From NCBI RefSeq assembly GCF_047511655.1, contig NC_133396.1:134363490-134427489 (forward strand): a stretch of DNA of 64,000 nucleotides, in the 5' to 3' direction. This stretch comes from Castor canadensis. Its lineage: Eukaryota; Chordata; Mammalia; Rodentia; Castoridae. The notes under the pieces are model-generated. The model made no database searches. It was not told the DNA's origin and was given only the letters and a program-made list of their open reading frames with translations. Positions 40,899 through 49,214 of this stretch are shown piece after piece; position 1 is the first letter of the stretch, and each line of letters starts with the position of its first letter. The position numbers and the translations under genes are program-made.

Positions 40899-43747
40899 AT
40901 ACACACACAACCAAGCAATGTATTTGCTTGTTTTTAGGACAGTAAAATTGGCAGTGAGGCATACTTGGGGTTTTCATTTCTTTTGAGACTCCTTGCTTCA
41001 GGATGAAGCATAATAAATAATTATTTTCCTACTTAAATCATTCGGAGTTGTCTATGCATACAAAAATATTACTTTACTATGTTGCTTCTACTGTCTGGCA
41101 GAGTGTCAGCAGGCACTCAACAGATGTCAATACATACTTACAGGACTTTTACCACTTGGACAACTTTTGGATAGAGTTTCACTGAAGCTTCTCCAGGAAA
41201 GTGAAGGTTGGACTTCTTTTATCTTGGACAAAAGTCCACACAGTATTCTCTAGTTTTAATTATTTTCCTCTGCTTTTTCCCCCATTTAGAAAACCCCTTT
41301 TAATACTATCTCTAACAGATGTTCAAGTTTCTTAATCTATGTCAGAAACATTGATTTACATATCTCAAATCCAGCTCTGCCAGTGAGGGTCTGTGAAGGT
41401 CTTGTCCTCGCTGCAGGCTAACCAGAGTCCTCAGTGTTTCTAATTGAAGCTAAGCAGTGTCTGTCATTGGAGGGAAAATGGTTCTCTCACTAGGTGACTG
41501 ATTTCCTAGGATTACAAGTCAACATTCAAGGAGCAGCAAAATAAAATGAGTTTGAAGTCCCTAGAAATAATGCTTTACAACTTGTATAAAGGTAGATCTT
41601 AAATAAAAGAATATTTATTACTTGCCTGGAACTGACGGAGGGAGAGAGTGGGAGAGGGGGAAAAAGTGGGGAGAAAGGACCCAAACAATGTATGCACATG
41701 TGAATAAATGACTAATTTACAAAAAGAAATATTTATTGTTCTTGTTTTTTCTCTTGTGTCAGAACTGAAGCAAAAATGGGCAGATAAACCTTCAATGATG
41801 TCCACAGTTAGTAAAGTAACAAAACAGCAAAATAAATCCTTCCTGAAAACCAGAGTAAAACACTGTGACTGAAATTGCATTTATACAGTTTAGTCAGTCT
41901 CCTATACTTTGGTACAGGTTTTGTTTGCAATTCTTTTCATATAGTGGCGTTATAAAATAAAAGAAGTGTTTAAAATACTCTAAGGCTGTTTATGATGTTA
42001 ATAAAGAGGCAACATGATTTCTTTTCACTTTCCATATTTCTTGTAGAAAATGTGATATATTGGCACTTCTCTGGTTTACATGCAAAATAAAAATACACTC
42101 TATCTTTTTACCTGTTTTATTAAGAGATAATTCAGCATGTAGAATGATAATTAGATTGAAATGGGAAATTCCTCATTTTAATATGTTTCACTTTTTAAAT
42201 TAACCAATCTATGAACATTCTGAAGATACTTACACCTTTTAGGGGATGTCTTCTTGTCAGTGTCGTGTGGAAATCATGTAGAGTTACACTAGTACTTGAC
42301 ATTGTCATTTTCATTATTTATATATTTTTAATATTTTATATTAATTTTCAAATTTTATATTTAGTAGTATTTCACATTTTGAAATTTAGAGAAAGAAGAA
42401 AACATAATTCAATTTACCTTTTTCCATTAAAATAATTCAAATTGATCCCCCCCTTTTTTTTGGTTTAAAAATACACTTACATACAACCAATGAGCACATT
42501 TAAGTAACAAAGTAAATATTCAAATCTGTTTTCAACTAGTCTCCAGTTTTTATTTTTTTCTTCTGTGTTTTCCTCATTTAGAAATCCCCTTTTAATACCA
42601 TCTCTAACAGATATTCGAGTTCCTTAATTTATTTCCAAAACCTTGATTTAAATATCTCAAATTCAACTCTGCCAGTGAAGGACTGTGAAGGCATGACACT
42701 CCCTGCAGGCTAACCAGAGTCCTCAGTGTTTCTAATTGAAGCTAAGGAATGTCTGTCATTGGAGGGAAAATGGTTCTCTCACTAGGTGACTGATCTCCTG
42801 AGATTATAAATCATCCTTCATGGAGCAACCAAATAAAATGAGTTTGAAGTCCCTAGCAATAATACTTTACAACTTGTGTAAGGGTGGATCTTAAATAAAA
42901 GAATATATATTGTTCCTGTTTCTTCTCTTGTGCCAGAACTGAAGAGAAACTGGACAAATAAAACTTCAGTGATGTCCACAATTAGCAAAGCAACAAAACA
43001 GCAGTATAAATCCTTCCTGAAAATCAGAGTAAAAGCACAGTGACTGAAATTCCATTTATACAGTTTAGTTCAGTGTCTTATAGCTTGGTAAAAGTTCTGT
43101 TTGCAATTCTTTCATATGGTGGCTTTATGAAATAAAGTAAGTGTTTAAAACACTGTAAGGCTGTTTTGGTTTTTTTTAGCTTTATTCAGGGCATATTTAA
43201 AAAAAAATTTTTTTTATTCATTTATTCACATATACATACATTGTTTGGGTCATTTCTCCCCCTTCCCCCCCTCCCCCAACCTCTCCCCACTCCTCCCCTC
43301 GCTTCCAGGCAGAACCTGTTCTGCCCTTATCTCTAATTTTGTTGAAGAGAAGACATAAGCATTAATAAGGAAGACAAAGCATTTTTGCTAGTTAAGGATA
43401 GCTATACAGAGAGATTCCAGGCATTGGTTCCATGTACAAATGTGTTACAACCCAAGCTGATTCATCTCTAACTAATCTTTACACTTTTTCTGATGTTAAT
43501 AAAGAGGCAACATGATTTTCTTATCACTTTCCATATTCCTTATAGAAAAAACTGATATATTGGCATTTCACTGGTTTACATACAAAAAAAATCCATGTGT
43601 TGAATGATAATTAAACTGAAATGTGAAATCTTTCATTCTAATATGCTTAATGATTTAAATTACCCAATCTATGAGATTCTGAAGGTATCTGTATATTTTA
43701 GGAGATGTTGTCTGGTCTGTGGGCAAGCAGTTTACATTGTCACATTC

Positions 43748-43796
<49 letters not shown>

Positions 43797-44070
43797 TTTA
43801 ATAATTTGTATCTGTTTTCAAATTTTAAATTTAAGAACATTTCACACTTTGGAACTTACAGAAAAAAGAAAGCATAATTTATTTTCAATTTATCTTTTTC
43901 CATTAAAATATATACTATAATTTCTTATTTAAATTGTTCTCTTTTTTTTTGTTTACAACTAATGAGCACATTTGAGTAAGAAAATAAATATTAAAATTTG
44001 TTTTCAACTTACCTTCTCCTCCAACAATAGAAACCCATAACATTAGAATGACATTGATGGAGAGGAACAT
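22632..44070 (-). CDS. CFHR: Complement factor H-related protein, seven SCR domains (complete, 8 coding exons)
   Basis: CFHR proteins are secreted, mostly liver-made plasma proteins that bind C3b/C3d and surfaces and modulate factor H. Coding exons, 5' to 3', are 44070-44013, 38760-38566, 37709-37533, 32563-32369, 31476-31300, 29444-29268, 26263-26081 and 22837-22632. All introns are GT-AG and all junctions phase 1, the normal rule for SCR exons. The joined frame is 1368 bases, giving 455 residues: signal peptide 1-19, then SCRs at about 20-84, 85-143, 144-208, 209-267, 268-326, 327-387 and 388-455. Each SCR has its four cysteines, and the Trp before Cys4 is present except in the last. By eye the SCRs resemble CFHR1 SCR1, CFHR1 SCR2, CFH SCR6, SCR7, SCR18, SCR19 and SCR20. 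No stop or frameshift was found. The family is certain; a one-to-one orthologue cannot be named. One transcript is inferred; alternative splicing could give shorter forms. Confidence 0.9.
23330..25690 (+). mobile_element. Old internally deleted L1 in intron 7, block A
   Basis: 5' UTR-like sequence (23330-23990), ORF1 remnant (24100-24380), a short ORF2 RT piece (24500-24850) and the ORF2 3' end (25020-25600). Frames are broken throughout. Shared with 55230-57620. Confidence 0.7.
24291..24320. repeat. (GA)n microsatellite, block A
   Basis: Perfect GA run inside the old L1. Confidence 0.95.
25741..25815 (+). repeat. tRNA/ID-like SINE in intron 7
   Basis: A-box-like gctgaattggtagagtgc and B-box-like gagttcaaacctcag. 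Shared with 57686-57782. Confidence 0.65.
26081..26263 (-). CDS. CFHR: CFHR copy A exon 7: SCR6 (CFH SCR19-like)
   Basis: 183 bases, acceptor TTTTTAG, donor GTAAGT, open. It is almost the family consensus for CFH SCR19: [17 protein letters not shown], then Ser-Val-Glu-Tyr-Gln-Cys-Gln and Gly-Glu-Trp-Ser-Glu-Pro-Pro-Lys-Cys. In CFH this domain carries the main C-terminal C3b/C3d thioester-domain contact, so that role is likely kept. Confidence 0.93.
26264..29267 (-). other. Intron 6 of CFHR copy A
   Basis: 3.0 kb, colinear with 58215-60652 in copy B except that about 27108-27686 is missing from B. Its 26695-27430 segment is the source-type match for the relic in intron 3. No exon seen. Confidence 0.5.
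29268..29444 (-). CDS. CFHR: CFHR copy A exon 6: SCR5 (CFH SCR18-like)
   Basis: 177 bases, acceptor TTTAG, donor GTAAAG, open. It closely follows CFH SCR18: Ser-Cys-Val-Asn-Pro-Pro start, Ser-Arg-Gln-Met segment, Gly-Glu-Arg-Val-Arg-Tyr strand and Cys-Leu-Asn-Gly-Thr-Trp. Two N-glycosylation sequons are visible (Asn-Ala-Thr and Asn-Gly-Thr). The split Asp codon into exon 7 is the same as in CFH. Confidence 0.92.
29445..31299 (-). other. Intron 5 of CFHR copy A
   Basis: 1.86 kb of AT-rich DNA. About 29775-30685 has no counterpart in copy B (the junction there is near 61150). I could not assign that segment to a repeat family. No exon seen. Confidence 0.5.
31300..31476 (-). CDS. CFHR: CFHR copy A exon 5: SCR4 (CFH SCR7 / CFHR second-SCR-like)
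   Basis: 177 bases, acceptor TTTAG, donor GTAAGT, open, with four cysteines and Gly-Trp-Ser-Pro-Leu-Pro before Cys4. The Val-Glu-Asn-Gly turn and the Thr-Tyr-Val-Gln-Asp strand place it in the SCR7 / CFHR SCR2 group. Its partner exon 4 is SCR6-like, so I call it SCR7-like. In CFH, SCR6-7 bind heparin and C-reactive protein; whether this domain does is not known. Confidence 0.85.
31608..31830 (+). mobile_element. L1 3' tail in intron 4, only in block A
   Basis: Starts in the L1 3' UTR (caatacacacgtgcatggaa) and ends at the usual tail (aaataatgtatacacatg). The flanking aagaaatgaa and aagaaataaa are a likely target duplication. Block B near 62030 lacks it. Confidence 0.75.
32165..32275 (-). repeat. 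B1-like SINE in intron 4, block A
   Basis: Antisense B1 features: gggtctcaccaggttggctt and tcctgagtgctggaatt. Shared with block B. Confidence 0.75.
32369..32563 (-). CDS. CFHR: CFHR copy A exon 4: SCR3 (CFH SCR6 / CFHR3 SCR1-like)
   Basis: 195 bases, acceptor TTGCAAG, donor GTAAGT, open. The protein begins Lys-Pro-Cys-Asp-Phe-Pro and contains [10 protein letters not shown] and Gly-Trp-Ala-Pro-Ala-Val-Pro-Cys. This is the signature of CFH SCR6 and of the first SCR of human CFHR3. In human CFHR3 this exon normally follows the signal-peptide exon directly, so its internal position here is unusual. The phase-1 junction with exon 3 gives a split Met codon. Confidence 0.88.
33149..33310. repeat. 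CA-rich microsatellite, intron 3
   Basis: Interrupted (CA)n with CG and TG variants. Open frames across it are artefacts of the repeat. Confidence 0.95.
33634..33848 (-). repeat. Dimeric B1/ID-like SINE in intron 3
   Basis: Antisense ID-like part (gcaaagcagatactctaccac) and antisense B1-like part (gcctcccaagtagttaggat). Shared with 63763-63974 in block B. Confidence 0.75.
34840..35560. repeat. Relic of the intron that normally lies 5' of the SCR19 exon
   Basis: This segment is homologous, in the same orientation, to 26695-27430 in intron 6 of the same gene and, for its left part, to 58635-59035 in copy B. Shared landmarks are gtacaactaaaa followed by a tattttttaag-type run, gtatcaggatccaataaagaaag, gaggcaac and tctcaaaa. 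No SCR19 exon accompanies it. It looks like leftover intron from a second CFHR tail, although a dispersed repeat family has not been excluded. Confidence 0.6.
35740..37190 (+). mobile_element. Old L1 ORF2 fragments (sense)
   Basis: Sequence resembling L1 reverse-transcriptase coding DNA (Asn-Met-Asp-Ala-Glu-Lys-Ala-Phe-Asp type segment near 36270, retaining a caaaaagcatttgac run) with many stops and indels. A 21-base unit is duplicated in tandem at 37118-37159. Confidence 0.6.
37533..37709 (-). CDS. CFHR: CFHR copy A exon 3: SCR2 (CFHR1 SCR2-like)
   Basis: 177 bases with TTCTTAG acceptor and GTGAGT donor, open throughout. It matches CFHR1 SCR2 in its Cys-Phe-Phe-Pro start, Val-Glu-Asn-Gly-His turn and His-Leu-Glu-Gly-Asp-Thr-Val-Gln strand. 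All four cysteines and the Trp are present. In human CFHR1 this domain is the second half of the dimerising N terminus and is followed directly by the SCR18-like domain. Here two SCR6-7-type domains come next. Confidence 0.9.
37710..38565 (-). other. Intron 2 of CFHR copy A
   Basis: 856 bases, mostly unassigned AT-rich sequence. A short GC- and CpG-richer patch lies at 38425-38510, close to the exon 2 donor. No further exon is seen. Confidence 0.5.
38566..38760 (-). CDS. CFHR: CFHR copy A exon 2: SCR1 (CFHR1/2/5-type dimerisation domain)
   Basis: 195 bases, acceptor CCCAG at the right edge and donor GTGAGT at the left. The domain has four cysteines and the usual Trp-Ser-Pro-Thr-Pro before Cys4, and is close to human CFHR1 SCR1. 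The segment Val-Phe-Tyr-Tyr-Ser-Cys-Glu-Tyr (residues 50-57) carries Tyr52, Ser54 and Tyr57. These match the mature-protein Tyr34, Ser36 and Tyr39 that form the dimer interface in human CFHR1, CFHR2 and CFHR5. Head-to-tail dimerisation is inferred from these residues. Confidence 0.9.
39650..40205 (+). mobile_element. L1 3' end in intron 1
   Basis: Runs from the end of ORF2 (ctcagaagaccaaacatcgt) through the 3' UTR and G-rich run to gacccaaacattgtatgcac. Confidence 0.85.
40851..40909. repeat. (CA)n microsatellite, intron 1
   Basis: Nearly perfect AC repeat of about 40 bases followed by interrupted AC/AT units. Confidence 0.95.
41615..41720 (+). mobile_element. Short L1 tail in first tandem unit of intron 1
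   Basis: G-rich run and gacccaaacaatgtatgcac tail, absent from the second tandem unit. Confidence 0.7.
43185..43495 (-). mobile_element. L1 3' tail, antisense, in second tandem unit of intron 1
   Basis: T-rich start, catacattgtttgggtcatt, C-rich run, then reverse of the 3' UTR. Absent from the first tandem unit. Confidence 0.8.
43750..43792. repeat. (AT)n microsatellite, intron 1
   Basis: Perfect TA repeat of about 42 bases, only in the second tandem unit. Confidence 0.95.
44013..44070 (-). CDS. CFHR: CFHR copy A exon 1: signal peptide
   Basis: The ATG at 44070-44068 begins a 19-codon signal sequence with a hydrophobic core (residues 2-16, rich in Leu, Ile and Val) ending in Val-Gly-Gly-Glu. 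The same Val-Gly-Gly-Glu end closes the human CFHR signal exon. The exon ends in phase 1 at 44013, followed by a consensus GTAAGT donor. The split Gly codon then reads into the first SCR. This is the only ATG nearby that gives a signal peptide in frame with exon 2. Confidence 0.88.
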
Positions 44071-44300
44071 GCTAGTTGATTCCAATCTTGTATATCTAAA
44101 CGTGCACTAGCACTGTCTTGTTACTTGGAACCCTGCTGTCACTAACAATTATGAGTGGAACCAATTTCTGTGCACTGCTGGGAAGTTAGTTTAGTGAAGT
44201 TCTTTGGGTAAATATCAAAGTTCAAAGAGGGATGGGCATAATAGCTAAACATTAATACTCAGAACTCATCATTTGATAATTATTTGAGAAAAATAACAGC
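44071..44300 (-). promoter_or_regulatory. Proximal promoter region of CFHR copy A with FOXA- and HNF4-like motifs
   Basis: About 140-160 bases upstream of the ATG, 44208-44214 holds a FOXA (HNF3) core (TATTTAC on the minus strand). It is followed immediately by a direct-repeat HNF4-like motif at 44215-44227 (tcaaagttcaaag on the plus strand). Both fit the liver expression known for the family. No clear TATA box was found. These are motif matches only. Confidence 0.4.
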
Positions 44301-45530
44301 TATTGAACTCCTTATGCTAGTAATTATTCTTCCCAGCAAAAAGGCATGATAACAGTAGATAAAATTACAAATTTATATAGTCTATGGAAAGTCATCAAAG
44401 ACCCTGCTGATGAGAAGGATTTATTAAAATGTCTCCACACATCTCAGACAAAAAAAGTGACTATTTTCATGTACCCCTGTTTCTTAGCCTAATTCATGGT
44501 TCAGTTTGTCCCCTGGCAGGGGGTCATGCAGTCATGTGCAGATACAGCTCTGCTCCCTAAGGAAAAGAATAACTTTACAGCTTAGAAATTCCATACCCAA
44601 GGCATTGTGGTGTGCAAAGTGGTTGCAGTGGTTTAGTATCTCTAGATAAAAATACTAGTTAAGGAAATCAAAAAAATGGCAAACCAAGAAGAAAATTGAC
44701 AGGGAAGTTTGGAGAAAGATAGCCAGAAATGGTCCCACTGAGATAACCTTTGACTACAGAGATTGAAAAACCAATGGTCATACATATGGCTGTGCCCAAT
44801 CAGAGAAGCCAGAGATGACGTGGTAACGATCAGTTCTTCATTAAATGTGAAACAGACCCATAATTGCCTGAATTTCGAAGGCATTTTCCAAACTCCCAAA
44901 AGGTCAAGTAGCCAAACACAGCACATTTACTGTCTTAAGAATTTAAAAATTTTTTTTCAATTGTGCTGGGTGGGGGTACACTGTGGCATTTACAAAAGTT
45001 ACTGCATTATATCAAATATATCATACTTAAATTCACCAACTCCACCACTCTTCTTTATCCTTCTTTCCCTATTTTTGGAATAGTTTCAACAGGTATCATT
45101 TTTTCAATTTACATACACGTGTAAGCCATATTTGTACTTTATTAGCCCTCCTTCACACTTTTCCCACCTCTCTCCTCATCCCATTGTTACCAAACCCCTC
45201 AGGCAGGACCTGTTCTCTGATTTTGTAAACACAAAAGAAAAAGAAAAAAATCACATTTTTTTCTTGTCTAAAATAGCTACACAAGGAATTTCCTTGTGGC
45301 ACTTCCATGTATATATGTATTGTAGCCCAATTTTGTTCACCTCTACTTTTCTTCTTTCTATCTTAGTTCCTTGGTACAAATGTATTTGTAATTCTTCTAT
45401 TTTCTTGATGGATCATTCCTGCAATTTCTATGGCATGGCCTTCTTTATGTATTCTGACAAATTTAGCTTAACTCCACTTTGTCAGATATGAGTAAGCTAC
45501 TCCTGTTTGATTTGGGGTTCTATTTTCACT
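44300..45530. other. 5' flank of CFHR copy A and L1-like spacer
   Basis: 44300-44940 is unassigned. From about 44955 the sequence has L1 3' UTR-like, antisense character (gtgctgggtgggggtacact). The same stretch recurs at about 46672. Confidence 0.45.
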
Positions 45531-45622
45531 TTTTTTTTTTTTTTGGTGAGACTTGGATTTGAATTTAGGACTTCGTGCTTGCAAAGCAGGCACTCCCACT
45601 CTTGAGCCACTCCTCCAGTCTC
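45531..45622 (-). repeat. ID-like SINE unit in spacer
   Basis: Antisense: T run, then gaatttaggacttcgtgctt and cactcttgagccactcctcc. Confidence 0.65.
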
Positions 45623-47600
45623 TTTTCCATTTTCATGGTGTAACTTTCCCCCTCCTTTCACATTTCATTGGTATGGGTTTTTTTTTTTTTGCCACTGAAG
45701 TGAGTTTCTTAAAGACAAAAAAGTTGAATCTTGTATTTTAATCCAACCAGACTAGCTACATCATTTAATTGACTTTTTAAACTATTTACGTTTAGGATTA
45801 TTATTGAAAGTTATATACAAATTTCTCTTTCATTTTCTGATTGTTTTAAATACTCTGCATTGTTTTGCTCCCTACTCATCTTAGAAATTTTTTTAGTTTA
45901 CTGAAAAATGTTTATTCTTAGTTCCTGTTAGTTCATTTGTTTTTCTACCAAGATTTATTCTTTCTTGAGGTCTCATGATTGTGTATAGTTTTCTTTTTCT
46001 TCTTGCTTAGAATTAAGTATCTTCTGTTATACTGGCTTAGTCCTCTTAAATTGCTTTAATTTTTGTTTATCTTGGAAGGTCTTTATTTATTCTTTGATTT
46101 TAAAGGTGACCTTTGCTGGATGAAGTAATCTTGGTTGCCATTTATTTCATTCAGGGCTTGAAATACATCATTCTAAACTCTCCTTGTCTTTGAGGTTTCT
46201 GCTGCAAAGTCTTATTTTACTGATGGTTTTGCCTTTGTACATAGTTGGCACTTCTTGCAGCTTTCAATGTTCCTGCATTTTTCAGTGCTCTTGGCACTTA
46301 ACTATGATATGATGTTAAATATAATTAGAAGTCCTTTTCTGCTTATGTTTATTGGGGTTGAAATACCTCCTATACCTGAAGATCTATGTCTTTTGTTCCA
46401 GTTTTTTATACTAAAGATTCATATGTTTGGTCTCTTGTGTCCCAGAGGTCTTGGATGTTATGGTCTTCATATTTTGGTATTTTGTTCACTATTATCTTTT
46501 TTTTGAGTTTTGGTTCAATTTACTTTTTTTTCTGAGTCTAGTTCTCATACATATAGGGTCTGTTTGGACTCTAGTGAAGGATTTTAGACTTGTCCTTATT
46601 ATTATTATATTCTATCCCATTAGATAATATTCATTTTGAAAACTCGTGTGATTTCTTTTCCTTTATAGTTGTGCTGGGTGGGGGGTACCGTGCGATATTT
46701 ACAAAGGTTCTGACAATGTACAATATATATCATACTTGGATTCACCCCCTACACACTTCACTCCTTTATCTCTCCCTACCCTAATTTCTGCAATAACTTC
46801 AACAGGTATCATTTTTGCATTTACATACTTGTGTACATACTTTCTGCATGATGTTCACTCTCCTACCCACTTTTCCCACCACCTCCCTCTTTCCACTGGA
46901 ACCAACCTTAATTCATCAGCCTTCAGTCTCTGGTATTCATTCTTCTGCTTGATTGAAAGTCTATTGGTAATGATTTCTACTGAAGTTTTTATTTGATTTA
47001 TTGAGCTTTTCATTTCTAAAACATTCATTTGTGCTTTCTTTTCAGACTGTACCCCAAATCCCGTATTGTTTTCCTTTCTTCATTCAGCTATTTATTTGCA
47101 AATATTTTGTAGTTATTAATCACTATAAAATTAGACCTGAATGATTTACTCAGCATATCATTTGCTTTGATATGTTTGAACTCAGATATTGAAGCATCAT
47201 GAGATTTTGGATGAGGTATGTTGACTTGCTTTTTTGTATTTCTTGAGTTTCTACCTTGCAATTTGCATATATATTGGGATGGATATCACTTCTGCTTTTA
47301 AACTCTTTAACAAGGGTTTTAGTGAACTAAATTGCCTTATTTTAGAGCACATCTATCCATACCTTTTGTAGTGAGAAAAAGAATCACAGTGATGATATCA
47401 ACACAAACACTATTAGAAACACAAATATAGTATGAAATTATTTCAAATGTTCACTACACTCTTAATAAGGACGAGAAAGGAACAAATATAATATGAGTTA
47501 ACCTAGAAATTAAAAATGTATAAAGATAAAAGTAGTACAAATAAAAGTAATTAAAAGAGTGTGGAAATGGAAAGTGAAAGATGTAAAATAGGAAAGAAAG
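45623..47600 (-). mobile_element. Antisense L1 fragments in spacer
   Basis: The plus strand shows reversed L1 ORF1/5' region text (ctttgctggatgaagtaatc, then gaggtttctgctgcaaagtc) at 46100-46220, and a reversed 3' UTR-like segment at 46660-46950. Coding frames are destroyed. Confidence 0.6.
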
Positions 47601-47601
47601 G

Positions 47602-47690
47602 TGTGGGGCATTGATCAGCGGTAGAGTGCCTTCCTAACAAGCTTGAGACCTTGGGTTCAAATCCCAGTACCAACACCAAAAAAAAATAGG
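47602..47690 (+). repeat. tRNA/ID-like SINE in spacer
   Basis: Contains cagcggtagagtgccttcct and gggttcaaatcccagtac, followed by an A-rich tail. It is SINE-derived, not a tRNA gene. Confidence 0.7.
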
Positions 47691-48919
47691 AAATAAAAGA
47701 AAAGAATATAAGATAGACATATGGGAAATTAGTAAAATACAATAATACAATTCCAAAACAAAGTGATGAAAGAAAGAAAAAAATAATTAAAATTCCTTCT
47801 TGCTGAGGAGATACAGACATCTGTTAACCTGGCCTGTTGTCAGTTTGTAAGATATCGGGTGTTAGATGTGTCTTCTTCCTTATCAAACAGGTCAAGCAGA
47901 CTAGGCTGTATAGAGGCTGAGATTGCCCTGCCTACTAGAGGATGCAAGACTATGTCTGCTTCAGGGATACATTCACAGCAATGATTTCTTGTGTGGACCT
48001 CCTCAGGAGCCACTGTCACCCACCAAGCCTGCAGAACCATCAAGTGAGTGCCCCCAAATCTTAAGTCACTACACCCCAACTTTCTTTGTTGAGATGGAGT
48101 CTCATGATCCTTTTTGCCCAGACCTTGAAGTGTGACTTTCCAGATTTCAGCCTCCTACACACCTGGGATGAACAAGTATGCCCTATCATGCCCAGGTACT
48201 GGTTGAGAGAATGGGGTCTTAAATATTTGCTAACCCTCTAGCCTGGATTTTACTTTCAGTCTTCCTGACCTGTCCCCTACATGTCTAGGAATACTTTTCT
48301 CAGATTTCCAATTATCTACATTATTTTGATTCATTCCTTTAGATATTACACATGCGTTTACAATGATAATAAGTGTAGTACCCATATTTTGTAAGTCAGC
48401 CTGATGTTAATGAATTCCCTCCCTTTTTATTATATCAGAATGTATTTCTGCAGGATTAATTTTCTGGGTGTAGTATTCCTGTTTTCTTATCCTCAGTGTT
48501 TTGAATATACTTTTCCAGTCACTACTGGCCTATAAAGTGTCTGCTGAGAAATCTACTGTTATTCTAATGGTCATTCCTTTATATAACACCACTATTTTCC
48601 TGTTAGCTTTAGAATTTTTTTCTTCAAATTTTAAAAGTTTCATTAATATGGCACTTGACAGTATCCATGTGGTATTAATTTGAAGGGTTAACATGTCAGA
48701 GGTATGGAGGTAAGGTAGGCATAACAGCATTTCAAAAGAAGTATGCAGTAACCTTGGGGTTCAAGCAGAGACTTTTCACAGGGGCAGAGCCACCACAGAA
48801 ATTTCCCACTAGAGTAATACCAAGCAAATATTTGGGGTCAGAGCCAGAGCCACAGTGAAAGTAGCACCAAGAATGAGTGTAATAACCCCAAGTATGATAT
48901 TAATTGTGGGCTTGTAATA
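47691..48919. other. Spacer with SINE and antisense L1 scraps
   Basis: Mixed sequence. 48240-48720 includes an antisense L1 ORF1-like piece (ctgctgagaaatctactgtt), and the rest is unassigned. Confidence 0.4.
48080..48200 (-). repeat. B1-like SINE in spacer
   Basis: Antisense B1-like: gagatggagtctcatgatcc and cagcctcctacacacctggg. Confidence 0.6.
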
Positions 48920-48921
48920 CA

Positions 48922-49212
48922 AATTGAGTATCCCTTATCTAAAGGAATTATAACTTTTCAGATTTTAGAATATCTGTAAATACTATTGGAAATATATTGT
49001 TGTTGGAACCTTACCCTAAACTGAAAATTTATTTATGTTACATACATAGTTTATGAATATAGCATCATGGTAATTTTAACTACTATTTAAAGTAATTGTG
49101 TGCATGAAACAGATTCATGATATGGAATTTTCCAGTTGTGGCACTGGTACTCAGAAAGTTTTAGTTTTGGAGAATTTCAGATTTTGGATTTGTTGGATTA
49201 GGGATATTCCTC
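48922..49212. mobile_element. Fossil non-autonomous DNA transposon (Tigger/pogo-like)
   Basis: Terminal inverted repeats: gagtatcccttatct near 48926 and its degraded complement (ggattagggatattcc) near 49196. Interior repeats of gaatttcagattttggattt are typical of an old mammalian Tigger-like element. Family name from memory. Confidence 0.5.
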
Positions 49213-49214
49213 TT

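Larger units (their letters stand above)
41245..44007. repeat. Direct tandem duplication of about 1.3 kb inside intron 1
   Basis: 41245-42540 and 42541-44007 align along their length. Shared landmarks are the Pro-like tract cccatttagaaa... at 41281 and 42578, ctctgccagtgaagg-type at 41376 and 42667, and ccaatctatga at 42205 and 43665. The first copy carries a short L1 tail (41615-41720) that the second lacks. The second carries an antisense L1 tail (43185-43495) and an AT microsatellite. The right edge of each unit is the sequence ttttcaact, which in the second unit abuts the exon 1 donor. Confidence 0.75.
38761..44012 (-). other. Intron 1 of CFHR copy A
   Basis: 5.25 kb. From left to right it contains unassigned AT-rich DNA, an L1 3' tail at about 39650-40205, a CA microsatellite at 40851-40909, and two copies of a tandemly duplicated segment (41245-42540 and 42541-44007). 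No additional SCR-like exon was seen on the minus strand. Confidence 0.6.

Noticed and set aside
44642-45083. Overlapping sense and antisense frames of about 100 codons upstream of the CFHR gene
   Set aside because: No conserved domain recognised, no splice logic, and part of the region is L1-derived.
47602-47690. tRNA gene (A-box and B-box like motifs), also at 25741 and 57686
   Set aside because: The A-rich tails and multiple dispersed copies show ID-type SINEs, not tRNA genes.
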